From positions 1 through 64,000 of the forward strand of contig JAFAZK010000030.1 of NCBI GenBank assembly GCA_019239825.1: a stretch of 64,000 nucleotides of DNA, read 5' to 3'. The translations under genes and the position numbers were made by a program. Each line of letters begins with the position of its first letter. Positions within the stretch are counted from its first letter, which is position 1. Of this stretch, positions 16,753 to 24,964 are shown in pieces. The notes under the pieces are model-generated. The model saw nothing but the letters and a program-made list of their open reading frames with translations. It did not search any database and had not been told where the DNA came from. Source of the stretch: Verrucomicrobiota bacterium. Lineage in GTDB: Bacteria; Verrucomicrobiota; Verrucomicrobiia; Chthoniobacterales; JAFAMB01.

Positions 16753-17210
16753 TAATGGCGGCTCGCTAAGGCCTGGTTTCGCATGCTGACCACCAAGACC
16801 ACAATCGTGGCGATACCTAGCAAGACCTCGGCACATGCGCAAAGACCCCAGGTTAGATCTCCGCGAAGGCTACATATCCAAGCCGAGAAGATTGGCGCCA
16901 GAATCCCAAATCCTGCGAACGCGCAGGTCATCACGAAGTTCTTCTGCCGCAGAAGCAGAACGCTTGTTACCAAAGAAAAGTAAAAGAAGAACAAAAAGAA
17001 AACGATAACCAAAGCGATTGCGAAGGGCCTTAAGGGCCCGTCTAGTGCCAACGCTATTCCCGAGCCGAAAGAGTCATCATAGGGATCATTGGGATCGACG
17101 GTGGCCGAGAAGGGCATCAAGAACCAGATGACGGCAAAATAGCACGTCAAGCAAATGACGATGGTCTGTAACAGATAGAATGCTGCAAGAACAAAACGCA
17201 TCGTCTTCAT
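16740..17210 (-). CDS. Four-TM membrane protein of unknown function
   Basis: A 156-residue protein with four likely transmembrane helices: about 7-32 (FYLLQTIVICLTCYFAVIWF), 62-87 (VIVFFLFFFYFSLVTSVLLL), 93-113 and 121-142. The first loop is rich in Asp/Pro (DPNDPYDDSFGSG). No recognised family. ATG at 17210 with a weak ribosome site. The stop lies in repeated DNA. Confidence 0.5.
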   Translation of the reverse strand: MKTMRFVLAAFYLLQTIVICLTCYFAVIWFLMPFSATVDPNDPYDDSFGSGIALALDGPLRPFAIALVIVFFLFFFYFSLVTSVLLLRQKNFVMTCAFAGFGILAPIFSAWICSLRGDLTWGLCACAEVLLGIATIVVLVVSMRNQALASRHYGSA

Positions 17211-17711
17211 CGTATTAGTTCATTTCCCTTCTAGACGCTGAAGCGCCTGCGGGTTGCGTCATTTCAGCATTCAGCCACTTCAATCCGCTGCGCGAAATCG
17301 CTCTTATCACCTTTGCCCATTGCGGACGCCGCAGCCAAGCACCGGTACTGCGAGCCCAGCGATCGCTAATCGGATTTGCAGATGACGGAAGTCATTTAGA
17401 ATCGCTCCGCACTCTGCCGCGCGTCCTCAATGGCCTTCCGCGCTCGAAGTGACTCCGCCGAGTACCCACAGCGGCGGCGCCTAGCTTCTAGCACTATTGT
17501 TGCTTCTTGATCCTCGTCCTCACCAAAGCCACGAAAGAGCTGTCCAAGACATCAAAGGACCACCCCATCTCAGAGGCAATATCCGAACGGTTGTGAGATC
17601 GAGAGCGCATCACCGAGGGTGGCAGGCCCCAAATATCACACTGGTTGTGATATATTGTTACACATTGTCAGCGTGTTATTTAACCCTTGATGTCGCGAGC
17701 TGTTTAAGGAA
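17211..17711. other. Intergenic region, possibly with gene remnants
   Basis: About 500 bases without a convincing gene. On the minus strand a short open tail (ending near 17398, reading SLRARKAIEDARQSAERF) lacks a start and looks like the end of a degraded gene. The right part contains the dyad at 17633-17653. Confidence 0.4.
17633..17653. promoter_or_regulatory. Operator-like inverted repeat
   Basis: ATATCACA and TGTGATAT are perfect 8-bp inverted arms separated by 5 bases, about 60 bases before the small gene at 17712. The symmetry and position suggest a repressor site; the regulator is unknown. Confidence 0.3.
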
Positions 17712-17918
17712 TTGGAAAACTGGCTCGATGAATATGCCAGGCGCACCCCCGAAGGGCGAAAGGCACTTGAGGAGAGCTGCCCCGAACTGCAGTGGTTCTT
17801 TAAGGGGCTAAATGAAAAAACGATTCCACAAATGCTAATCAGATTGGGTCAATCTGATGAATTGTTTGAGGCTATGATCACCTCCGAGAAAAAGAGAAAG
17901 CGACAGAAACGAAAATGA
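17712..17918 (+). CDS. Small charged protein of unknown function
   Basis: A 68-residue product from TTG at 17712 (AAGGAA lies directly before it): ENWLDEYARRTPEGRKALEE, then SCPELQWFFKGLNEKT, ending in a very basic tail KKRKRQKRK. No ATG is available; the frame is closed by a stop at 17688. The composition is protein-like, but family and function are unknown. Confidence 0.4.
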   Translation: MENWLDEYARRTPEGRKALEESCPELQWFFKGLNEKTIPQMLIRLGQSDELFEAMITSEKKRKRQKRK

Positions 17919-18037
17919 GCATCGGCAAACGGCTGTCCACGCTGCGGACTCGAAATCGGAATACGGTCTTCATCCAATGCCAAGCGCTCTAAGGTGGCGG
18001 ATCCGACGCCACGAGGATTTCACAACCAGTTTGAAAA

Positions 18038-18172
18038 TTAGGGAGTTGGATCATTCCGCGGCAGTTGTCTGGTAAGATCTTCGATTACTTCCCTCAAGCC
18101 GACGCCTCTGCGTTTGGCCTCGGCTTTGAGTTTGTTCAACGTTTCGGCCGGCACGCGGACGGAAAGCAGCAC
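18038..18172 (-). CDS. Ribbon-helix-helix-like small protein
   Basis: Short minus-strand gene encoding about 44 residues from GTG at 18172. The sequence VLLSVRVPAETLNKLKAEAK followed by RRGVGLREVIEDLTRQLPRN has the strand-helix-turn-helix pattern of RHH (CopG/Arc-like) DNA-binding proteins, often antitoxins. The frame continues upstream for 20 codons (GRKAPPEGK) without a start codon, so the gene may be a truncated remnant. No toxin is next to it. Confidence 0.4.
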   Translation of the reverse strand: MLLSVRVPAETLNKLKAEAKRRGVGLREVIEDLTRQLPRNDPTP

Positions 18173-18460
18173 TAGCTTTCCTTCTGGAGGAGCCTTGCGT
18201 CCGGCCCCTACCCTGCCGTTGAAGCTGCCAACCTATAAGACCGGCGAGCCTACAGAGGCCCGCCGGCTGATGCCCGATTGAATGGGCAGGTATAACCGCT
18301 CTGATACGGCTCCTTCTTTTTGGTGGTTAAATGATGCCAGCAAGCCCTGAGATTGAGCCTCGCGCTCAATAAGGGAACGGCTCTTTGGTTCCGACCGCGT
18401 GGTCGAAACAAATCCCTACCTCAACGCAAACACGAACCAACTTGAAAGGACACAGGAGCC

Positions 18461-18655
18461 ATGAACGGATATCCACATTTTCGCCTATACACCTGGATCG
18501 AAGAGACCCAGACCTGGACGACAGAAGAAGGACGATGGCGCCAGCTTCGCCGGATCCCCAAAAGCGTAAAACTAGATCTGAAACGTGGCAGATGCAGGGT
18601 ATTCTCGGACCTGAATGGGAAAGATTGCTACGCGAAGATCGACGCGCCTCGCTAA
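18461..18655 (+). CDS. Small protein of unknown function
   Basis: A 64-residue product with a good ribosome site (CAGGAG four bases before the ATG). It is rich in Trp, Arg and Lys (MNGYPHFRLYTWIEETQTWT, KSVKLDLKRGRCRVFSDLNG). No family recognised. Next on the opposite strand is the PII gene, tail to tail. Confidence 0.4.
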   Translation: MNGYPHFRLYTWIEETQTWTTEEGRWRQLRRIPKSVKLDLKRGRCRVFSDLNGKDCYAKIDAPR

Positions 18656-18727
18656 ACGATGTGATCTCCGTTTCGTCAAAACATTTTTACGGCGCGCTAA
18701 CCTAGAGCCCGCGGTGGCGCGATAGCA

Positions 18728-19066
18728 TCAAACAGCAGCCTCGCCGCGTTCTCCAGTCCTTATGCGAATGGCTTGTTGAACCGGTACAACGAACACCTTG
18801 CCGTCGTTGATTCGCCCCGTGCGGGCTTTCCCAACAATTGCGCGGATCGTACGGTTGACACGGTTGTCGGCAACCACGACTTCAAATTTAAGCTTCGGCA
18901 AAAATTCGCTGATGTATTCGCCGCTGCGGGACATGCCCTTATGATCGGCATGCCGACCTAACATCTTTACTTCGCTGACGGTAACCCCTTCGACGCCTAT
19001 TTCGATCAAGGCTTCCCTAACATCCCCTAACTTGAAGGGTTTTATAATCGCTTCGATCTTTTTCAT
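18728..19066 (-). CDS. glnB: PII nitrogen-regulatory protein with variant T-loop
   Basis: Signal protein that senses 2-oxoglutarate and ATP/ADP and controls nitrogen metabolism. ATG at 19066 gives exactly 112 residues, the normal PII length, beginning MKKIEAIIKPFKLGDVREAL and ending IRIRTGERGEAAV. The core motifs (TGRINDGKVFVVPV, RIRTGE) are normal. The T-loop is not: at 37-51 it reads GRHADHKGMSRSGEY, so Gln39, which completes the Mg-ATP-2-oxoglutarate site in typical PII, is His, and Tyr46 is Ser, while Tyr51 and Lys58 are kept. Ligand sensing or partner choice may therefore differ. No amtB or glnA is adjacent; a urease locus lies 13 kb away. Confidence 0.9.
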   Translation of the reverse strand: MKKIEAIIKPFKLGDVREALIEIGVEGVTVSEVKMLGRHADHKGMSRSGEYISEFLPKLKFEVVVADNRVNRTIRAIVGKARTGRINDGKVFVVPVQQAIRIRTGERGEAAV

Positions 19067-19215
19067 AGCTCGTAAGAGATCGACGATGCCAAAACATTTT
19101 GACTGAGCCCGTGCGCTCGTCAACAGATTACCGTCGGGATGTAAAACAGCCCGTTGCGGTAACGGTCCAAAATTGGGCGGTCAGACTTAGCCGAAACCGG
19201 GGCGCCGGCCACCGA

Positions 19216-19707
19216 TTAAGCCGAAGGTTTCCTGGGCCTTTGTGTGTCCGGCAGGTTCTCCCTGGGTCGTTCATCGGGCCGTGAAGGAATCTGTTCTAAA
19301 ACGTTATCCGGGTCGCCGGCAATGAGGACATCACCCGAAGTGGCTGATGCCGCCGGCTCGACTGCTGCCGGTTCCACTACTTCCGTTCCAGGATCTGCAC
19401 TGCATGGTTCCCGCTCAAGCGGCACAATTCGAACAGAGCCGGGTGCTGCTGAGCTCACTTCCGCCACTTTTTTCGCCTCGAAATATCCCAACGCATCTCT
19501 GACACTATCCGCGTCAGGAAAATCCATATCGATTTCCAGATCTGGAGTAACAACCTGAATGGTGAAACGGTGCTCGTCTGGTAAAACCTGCACCTTAGTC
19601 ACGTCGTCGTAAAAGATGAGTCCTTCATCGTCTGCATCGGTAGTGGCGTTTCTTCCGCGTACCGAAAATTCTTGTTCCGGAGCTTCGGCGATCGTTAGTC
19701 GGGTCAT
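19216..19707 (-). CDS. Hypothetical acidic protein
   Basis: A 163-residue protein from ATG at 19707. The N-terminal half looks folded (EGLIFYDDVTKVQVLPDEHR, FTIQVVTPDLEIDMDFPDAD); the C-terminal half is low-complexity and rich in Pro, Ala and Glu (EVVEPAAVEPAASATSGD, PSRPDERPRENLPDTQ). No signal peptide or recognised domain. Confidence 0.55.
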   Translation of the reverse strand: MTRLTIAEAPEQEFSVRGRNATTDADDEGLIFYDDVTKVQVLPDEHRFTIQVVTPDLEIDMDFPDADSVRDALGYFEAKKVAEVSSAAPGSVRIVPLEREPCSADPGTEVVEPAAVEPAASATSGDVLIAGDPDNVLEQIPSRPDERPRENLPDTQRPRKPSA

Positions 19708-19851
19708 GTCCTGGGATTTACTCGATATTCGCTGCGCGAGCGTCCACCGGTTGTGCGGGGTGCAGAACGGCTCAAAGCCGGCGCGATTTTAATTCCGGGG
19801 GAAAGGGCACCATCGGCGCGCCGAGTTTTTCGCCCTGGCGGTCGCGAAACG

Positions 19852-20493
19852 TCACTGAGCGTCTTCGCGAACTGTACCCATATCCAGCTGGGTGCCTGCC
19901 TTCCGCTGTTGATTCAAAGTCATAGCCAGCCGGGCTCGCTGCACACCACGCGTTTCGATCTCGGGAAGGAGACTTTGTATCTTTGCCGGTATTTCGTCTT
20001 TAGATACCACCGCCAGAACGTTGTCTTCCCGGATTGGTTGCAATTCGTTGGCAACGAGCAACGTATAAATCTGTTGCCGAGTTAGGCCTACGGTTTCTAA
20101 GGCGTTGAATAAGGCGGGCGTATCCAATAGCAAAAATTCCATGGCGTATAGCGGCGACTTGGTTTTAGCGCCGGTCACCGGAACCAGTTTTACCCCAATG
20201 ACCAGCGACGCGCTGCCCGGACCATTTAGCACCGTCACATCTTTCGACTTGGCCAAGGCAGTTCGAAGCGAGTTTTCCATCAAGGTTCGGATAGCAGCTT
20301 CATCGCTGCGAACCACAATTCTGACCCTTACAACAGGCGACGCCGCCGGCGATGGAATGCCTGTAGCCTCCGGTTTCGGAGTCGCTGCAACAACCGGCTT
20401 AGCGCTGATTGAAGGTGATGCACTCTGCCCGAGTGCGCCGGACACGAACCACATCAACAGGAGAAAGCTGAGTCCAAATTTTTTCTTATTCAT
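19852..20493 (-). CDS. Secreted protein of unknown function
   Basis: From ATG at 20493 the 213-residue product has a signal peptide (MNKKKFGLSFLLLMWFVSGA, cleavage near LGQSA), a Pro/Ala-rich linker (KPEATGIPSPAASPVV) and a folded region with VRVRIVVRSDEAAIRTLMEN and ASLVIGVKLVPVTG. The reading frame is open 55 codons further upstream, but those lack a signal sequence and are rejected. No family recognised. Exported to the periplasm or beyond. Confidence 0.6.
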   Translation of the reverse strand: MNKKKFGLSFLLLMWFVSGALGQSASPSISAKPVVAATPKPEATGIPSPAASPVVRVRIVVRSDEAAIRTLMENSLRTALAKSKDVTVLNGPGSASLVIGVKLVPVTGAKTKSPLYAMEFLLLDTPALFNALETVGLTRQQIYTLLVANELQPIREDNVLAVVSKDEIPAKIQSLLPEIETRGVQRARLAMTLNQQRKAGTQLDMGTVREDAQ

Positions 20494-20835
20494 CTGAGCA
20501 AGGGCGGAAAGGTGATGGCTTAGCCGGATCTGTCTGCATAACCCGCATCGCTCAAAAATGCATGCCCATTTGTGAGTCGTAGCCGGCCGTAAGGCGTTTT
20601 CATCTCGATGGTCGAAATTAGATGCAAACCGCGGGCAAGCACGCAAAAAGCGCCCCAAATTCTGGGACGACGCGAGGTTATTTATCTAAGTCTTGTTAGC
20701 CCCAATTCACCGAGTGAATACAAACGGACACTCCATCGTCCAAATACTCAGTTAACCAAATAGGTATCTTATGCTCTTGGACTCCCGATCCAATGAGCGA
20801 ACCGAACCATTTAGCACAAATTCCGAAAGGTCCTT

Positions 20836-21954
20836 ATGAAAACGTTATCGCCTACAGAGCGCATCCGCTCTGCCGGCAATGTTCGACGGTGGACCGTCCT
20901 CATGGCAGTTGCGAGCATCGGTTGCTTACCTCTGTTCTCGGCATTGGCCGAACAGCCTGATCATAACGGTAAAGGTAAAGGCGGCGGCAACAAAGCTCCT
21001 AGTTCGCACCAAGGCGGTTCACATGGAGGCGCTGTTAGCAAAGCCCAGACTGTGCATCAAGGCGGGAACCACGTTGCCAGCGCACCCAAGAACATTAGCT
21101 CCCATCAAGCCGGAGAGAGCTCTCACCAAAACGCGTACCACGTGAACAAAACCGCGGTTTCTCACGAGAACGCTGTTTCGCATCATGACGTGGTTTCGCA
21201 TCAAACCAGCAAGTCGCACAACACTTCCACCAAGACTGCGACTTCACACCGGGCGGAGTCCCGAGCTAGTGTAGCCGCCAAGACAGAGCATACGCGCGTA
21301 GGGAGCGCCGAAGAGCGAAACGGCTCTTCTGAGCTAAGGAAAGGCGTGTCCCCTAACTCACGGGCTAGCCTCTATGAACGGAACAACACTTCCCGGGAGG
21401 CGCGCAATCATGAAACGGCCAAGACTCAAGAGCGAAATAACACTCGGGAGCCGGGCAAGCGGAACCTGCAGACTAGAATAAACAGTGCAGCGAGAGCCAC
21501 CGCATTCAATCATTCTCTGACTAGAACGGCTGCGCAGGGATTGATGAGTCACAGACTTACCGAGATTACTAACCGCCAGTGGTCGACACACGGAGCAGTA
21601 TTTTCAGCCCAGTCTGACCCGCATCGAGGATACTGGTTTTCACATGGTGGTTATTACTGGCGTGGCAACTTCTGGGGCGCCCACGCGTATTGTGATCGCC
21701 TCATCGTTCAAGGCTGGCCAGCCGGCCTTTGCTGGGCGTGGTACGACAACATTTGCTGGGGCAACGTCGTGGTGGGGATGCCGCTGGACCTAGTCGCCTA
21801 CTACTATCCGACACCAGCATCTACGGAAGATACGGATTATGATGGTGAGCCGGCCACGATATACTACTACGCAACCGACGACGGCCAGTACAGACAGGTC
21901 ACGGTTGTCGATGGTGACGTTGTGGACGTCGAGATCGTCGATCATATTTCTTAG
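20836..21954 (+). CDS. Histidine/serine-rich secreted protein, paralogue A
   Basis: First of two tandem paralogues. The 372-residue product has a signal peptide (WTVLMAVASIGCLPLFSALA), a long low-complexity region rich in His, Ser, Asn and Gly with SH, HQ and HH repeats (about 45-150), a charged middle, and a conserved C-terminal module from about 220: HSLTRTAAQGLMSHRLTEIT, NRQWSTHG, then YWFSHGGYYWRGNFWGA, LCWAWYDNICWGNVVVGMPL and an acidic end QYRQVTVVDGDVVDVEIVD. Paralogue B shares the start, the module and the end, but not the low-complexity region. The His-rich region could bind metal ions; the module is not one I can name. Own terminator follows. Confidence 0.75.
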   Translation: MKTLSPTERIRSAGNVRRWTVLMAVASIGCLPLFSALAEQPDHNGKGKGGGNKAPSSHQGGSHGGAVSKAQTVHQGGNHVASAPKNISSHQAGESSHQNAYHVNKTAVSHENAVSHHDVVSHQTSKSHNTSTKTATSHRAESRASVAAKTEHTRVGSAEERNGSSELRKGVSPNSRASLYERNNTSREARNHETAKTQERNNTREPGKRNLQTRINSAARATAFNHSLTRTAAQGLMSHRLTEITNRQWSTHGAVFSAQSDPHRGYWFSHGGYYWRGNFWGAHAYCDRLIVQGWPAGLCWAWYDNICWGNVVVGMPLDLVAYYYPTPASTEDTDYDGEPATIYYYATDDGQYRQVTVVDGDVVDVEIVDHIS

Positions 21955-21984
21955 TCAGCAAATCCGAAAACGTTAGGTATGGCT

Positions 21985-22029
21985 GAACGCCGGAACCGTC
22001 CGATTGGCACTGTTCCGGCGTTCTCCTTT
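21985..22029 (+). terminator. Rho-independent terminator after paralogue A
   Basis: Perfect 12-bp stem GAACGCCGGAAC/GTTCCGGCGTTC (21985-21996 and 22012-22023), 15-base loop, followed by TCCTTTTT. Ends the transcript of paralogue A and separates it from paralogue B. Confidence 0.8.
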
Positions 22030-22083
22030 TTGTGCTAGGACTAAACTCGGGCTTAATCAGCAACTTACGATGCTGACGCGTAG

Positions 22084-22127
22084 ATTACAGATTGTTAATT
22101 AAAGAACTGTAATTACAGAATTGTAAT
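22084..22127. promoter_or_regulatory. Cluster of ATTACAG/CTGTAAT half-sites
   Basis: Four copies of a TGTAAT-type half-site in alternating orientation within 44 bases: ATTACAG at 22084, a perfect palindrome CTGTAATTACAG at 22107-22118, and TTGTAAT at 22121-22127. AT-rich and about 120-160 bases before paralogue B. Looks like an array of operator sites for one dimeric regulator, which is unidentified. No comparable cluster is seen before paralogue A. Confidence 0.45.
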
Positions 22128-22247
22128 CGACCAATTGCAAACCTCCGCTACACCGATGCGTCTCTAGTGCTATGGGTATCTGTGAATTGGGCTCGTAGAG
22201 CCGATACTAGGACTACCCTAATTTAAGTTACGTCGAGAGGTTACTTT

Positions 22248-23255
22248 ATGAAAAAGTTGTTGCCTTTAGAGCGAATCAGTTCTGTGGGCAAAGTACATAG
22301 ACTGGCTGCCATTATCGTAGCCGCGAGTTTCAGTTGTTTACCGCTTGCTGCGCTCGCTGAACACACAAGCGGTGGTGGCGGTGGACACGGAGGCGGCGGA
22401 GGTCATCCTGGCGGTGGCGGACATCCGGCTGGCGGAGGGAACCATGGTGGCTCTTTTCACGCTGCGCCTTCCTATCACGCAAATGCAAACAGCTTTCACG
22501 CTAGCGCGCCTAACTATCACGCCAGCGCCAGAACCGCCTATTCCGCTCTTGGAAGGAGCGCCACGCACACCTATCACGAAAATCTGTACGCGCGGAGCAA
22601 CAGTGCGTCTCATGTCTCCAATCATAATGAGACAGCGACGATCCGTCGTGACGCTGCGACGACCCAACATCGTGACGCTACCGGAAATCGAGCGGCCGAC
22701 ACAAATCACAACCCAGGCCAGCCGAATAGAGCCGACGCCGCTAGAGATACGTCGCGTCTACACGACCCGGCACGTACGCCAAAGGCTGAGGCCCTTCGGG
22801 CGAGAACTTCGTTTGACCATTCGATGACCTCTGCTTCGGCTCATGGCCTGATGAATCAACGGCTCAACCAAATCTCTAACCGTCAGTGGTCAGGCCACGG
22901 CGCCTTCTTCGCGGATAGTCGAGGTCGTGGCTGCTGGTTCAACCATGGCGGATACTGGTGGCGGTGTAACTACTGGGGTGCAAACTGGTATTGCAATAAT
23001 TTGATTGCGCTAGGTTTTGCCCCAGGACTTTGCTGGGCATGGTATGACGATATTTGCTGGGGTAACATCGTTGTGGGAATGCCGCTGGATCTAGTCGACT
23101 ACTATTACCCAGACCCGGACTATTCGAACTATTCGAGCTATGACGGAGACGATGCGACCGTGTATTACTACGCAATGGACAATGGCCAATACAGGCAGGT
23201 TACCGTGGTGGATGGCAACGTCGTTGATGTCGAAATAGTCGATCAAATTTCCTAG
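22248..23255 (+). CDS. Histidine/glycine-rich secreted protein, paralogue B
   Basis: Second tandem paralogue, 335 residues. Signal peptide (AAIIVAASFSCLPLAALAEH), then a Gly/His run (GGGGGHGGGGGHPGGGGH) and SFHA/YHAS repeats, then the shared C-terminal module: GLMNQRLNQISNRQWSGHGA, CWFNHGGYWWRCNYWGANWY, LCWAWYDDICWGNIVVGMPL and QYRQVTVVDGNVVDVEIVDQ. Relative to paralogue A it has several extra cysteines in the aromatic part (RGRGCWFNHGG, WWRCNYW, YCNN), hinting at disulfides or metal ligation. Ribosome site GAGAGG before ATG at 22248. Followed by a strong terminator. Confidence 0.75.
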   Translation: MKKLLPLERISSVGKVHRLAAIIVAASFSCLPLAALAEHTSGGGGGHGGGGGHPGGGGHPAGGGNHGGSFHAAPSYHANANSFHASAPNYHASARTAYSALGRSATHTYHENLYARSNSASHVSNHNETATIRRDAATTQHRDATGNRAADTNHNPGQPNRADAARDTSRLHDPARTPKAEALRARTSFDHSMTSASAHGLMNQRLNQISNRQWSGHGAFFADSRGRGCWFNHGGYWWRCNYWGANWYCNNLIALGFAPGLCWAWYDDICWGNIVVGMPLDLVDYYYPDPDYSNYSSYDGDDATVYYYAMDNGQYRQVTVVDGNVVDVEIVDQIS

Positions 23256-23296
23256 TTAGTATGAAGCATTAGTTAGTAGTATCTGAGCTCAATGAA

Positions 23297-23332
23297 AAGC
23301 CCGGACGTGTTAGCGTCCGGGCTTCTTTTTTT
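23297..23332 (+). terminator. Rho-independent terminator after paralogue B
   Basis: Perfect 11-bp stem AAGCCCGGACG/CGTCCGGGCTT with a 6-base loop, followed by CTTTTTTT. One of the clearest terminators in the window. Confidence 0.92.
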
Positions 23333-23451
23333 AGGCTAGCGTTCTAGCCATAAGAAACGCGGACGAACAGGAGCTCGTCCCTACCGCTGACGATCTCGAC
23401 AGCTTCTGCTCGTGGCGCTTGTGACAGTCAGTGTGATTGAGCCTGCCACGG

Positions 23452-23477
23452 ATAGGACTTATGGGACCTATAGACCT
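23452..23477. repeat. ATAGGTCC-type repeat, copy 1
   Basis: GGATAGGACTTATGGGACCT followed by ATAGACC belongs to a short repeated motif also found, in inverse arrangement, at 24841-24870. It lies in the 370-bp gap before the acyltransferase gene, which otherwise shows nothing recognisable. Confidence 0.5.
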
Positions 23478-23624
23478 AACGTGAAATGTGGCCCTATTCG
23501 GCGAGGCGCCGATACGTCCATTCGCTAAATTCTCGCTACTAGCTCGTTGTTTGATTTGCAACCGACGCTGATGCTAGGCATAGATCGTCGCATTCTTAAG
23601 AAACGCTTCGCTCCAGACCAAACG

Positions 23625-24791
23625 ATGCCCTCTAATCGTCTCTCGGAAATCGATATTACTAGAGGTTTCGTGATGGTTCTCATGGCTCTGGACCACACGC
23701 GTGATTTCCTCGGCGACCATTCCATCGATGCACTCGATGTCGTTCATACCAGCGTCCCGCTCTTTTTCGCGCGTTGGTTAACCCACTTATGTGCGCCGAC
23801 CTTCGTGTTCTTAGCTGGAACCAGCGTTGCGTTGGCCGGATCTAAGCAACCCGGGCTTCGGCTTTCTCAACTGGCCCTGCGTGGTCTTTGGTTAGTGGTC
23901 TTAGAGCAGACCTTTCTCCGCTGCTTTGGTTGGTACTTTAATTTTGACTACCGCTTTATGAACGCCGGTATCCTTTGGGGAACCGGCTGGGCGATGGTTC
24001 TGTTAGCGGGCGTTTTGGCTTTGCGATTTCCTGCGTACCTGATCGGGATCCTAGGTCTGGCGTTGATGGCAACTCATTCTTTCCTGGCGGTCGCAGTAGA
24101 CTCAACCTGGTGGGGGACTCTCTTACTCCGGTCAGACGAACTTTTTCCTGCTCCCGGTTGGCATTTCTACGTTTCGTATCCAGTTCTGCCCTGGTTTGGT
24201 GTAATGGCATTCGGCTACGGTGCAGGCGGTTTTATTCAAAAAGCCGGGTTTAATCCGCCGACGCGCCGAGCTCTTCTCTGGAGCGGAATTGGAATGACTC
24301 TGCTTTTTATCCTGCTCAGGATTCCGAACCTTCTCGATCCAGACCCCTGGTCGATACAGCCTCGTACCGGTTTTACGATTCTGTCCTTTATCAACACCGA
24401 GAAATATCCGCCTTCGTTTCTCTATCTGTTGATGACCTTAGGACCGATGGTCTGTTTCATGGTGCTGGCCAGCAATCTTCCGAAACTTATTCAGCAGCTT
24501 TTGATCGTGCTGGGACGAGTACCGCTGTTCTTTTACCTGGCTCACATTGTCCTGATTCATCTGTTAGCGGTACTTCTCGCCGTCCTGCGATTTGGACATT
24601 CCGAGTGGCTATATCAGGGGCCCGGGATTTTCTGGTCGGAAACCTTGCCGGGCCACCCACCAGGGTATGGCCTGGGGCTTGGCTGGGTTGTGGCAATTTG
24701 GTTGCTGGTGGTCGCGCTCTTGTGGCCCGTCTGCCGATGGTACGGCCAGTATAAGCAGAGTCACTCAGCGTGGTGGCTGCGGTACTTGTGA
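23625..24791 (+). CDS. DUF1624/heparan-alpha-glucosaminide acetyltransferase-like membrane protein
   Basis: Polytopic membrane protein of the DUF1624 (HGSNAT-like) family, whose animal member moves acetyl groups across a membrane onto a sugar. From ATG at 23625 the product has 389 residues and starts with the family signature RLSEIDITRGFVMVLMALDH; the His in ALDHTRDF is at the expected catalytic site. About ten hydrophobic helices follow (for example LWGTGWAMVLLAGVLALRF and VPLFFYLAHIVLIHLLAVLL). An upstream TTG at 23547 would add 26 unlikely residues. Substrate in bacteria is unknown. Monocistronic; convergent with the dehydrogenase gene. Confidence 0.82.
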   Translation: MPSNRLSEIDITRGFVMVLMALDHTRDFLGDHSIDALDVVHTSVPLFFARWLTHLCAPTFVFLAGTSVALAGSKQPGLRLSQLALRGLWLVVLEQTFLRCFGWYFNFDYRFMNAGILWGTGWAMVLLAGVLALRFPAYLIGILGLALMATHSFLAVAVDSTWWGTLLLRSDELFPAPGWHFYVSYPVLPWFGVMAFGYGAGGFIQKAGFNPPTRRALLWSGIGMTLLFILLRIPNLLDPDPWSIQPRTGFTILSFINTEKYPPSFLYLLMTLGPMVCFMVLASNLPKLIQQLLIVLGRVPLFFYLAHIVLIHLLAVLLAVLRFGHSEWLYQGPGIFWSETLPGHPPGYGLGLGWVVAIWLLVVALLWPVCRWYGQYKQSHSAWWLRYL

Positions 24792-24964
24792 GTGATGCTC
24801 ACTCGTCCTGGTACTCGTCGTCGAGACACGAACCAATGTCATATAGGTCCTATGAGTCCTATAGGTCCCATCCATGGCTACGCCCCGGTGCGGCTCGCGT
24901 CTGGTGACCGCCGCCACACCTGAACGCCTTCTTCGAGGACGAGGACGACGACGATTACGGCTAC
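24792..24964. repeat. Palindromic GACGA repeat and ATAGGTCC repeat in a convergent gap
   Basis: Arms 24802-24826 (CTCGTCCTGGTACTCGTCGT) and 24934-24960 (CGAGGACGAGGACGACGACG) are inverted copies of the GACGA-type motif seen in other gaps. Between them lies ATATAGGTCCTATGAGTCCT and a further ATAGGTCC (24841-24870). It may act as a bidirectional end for the two convergent genes. Confidence 0.6.
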
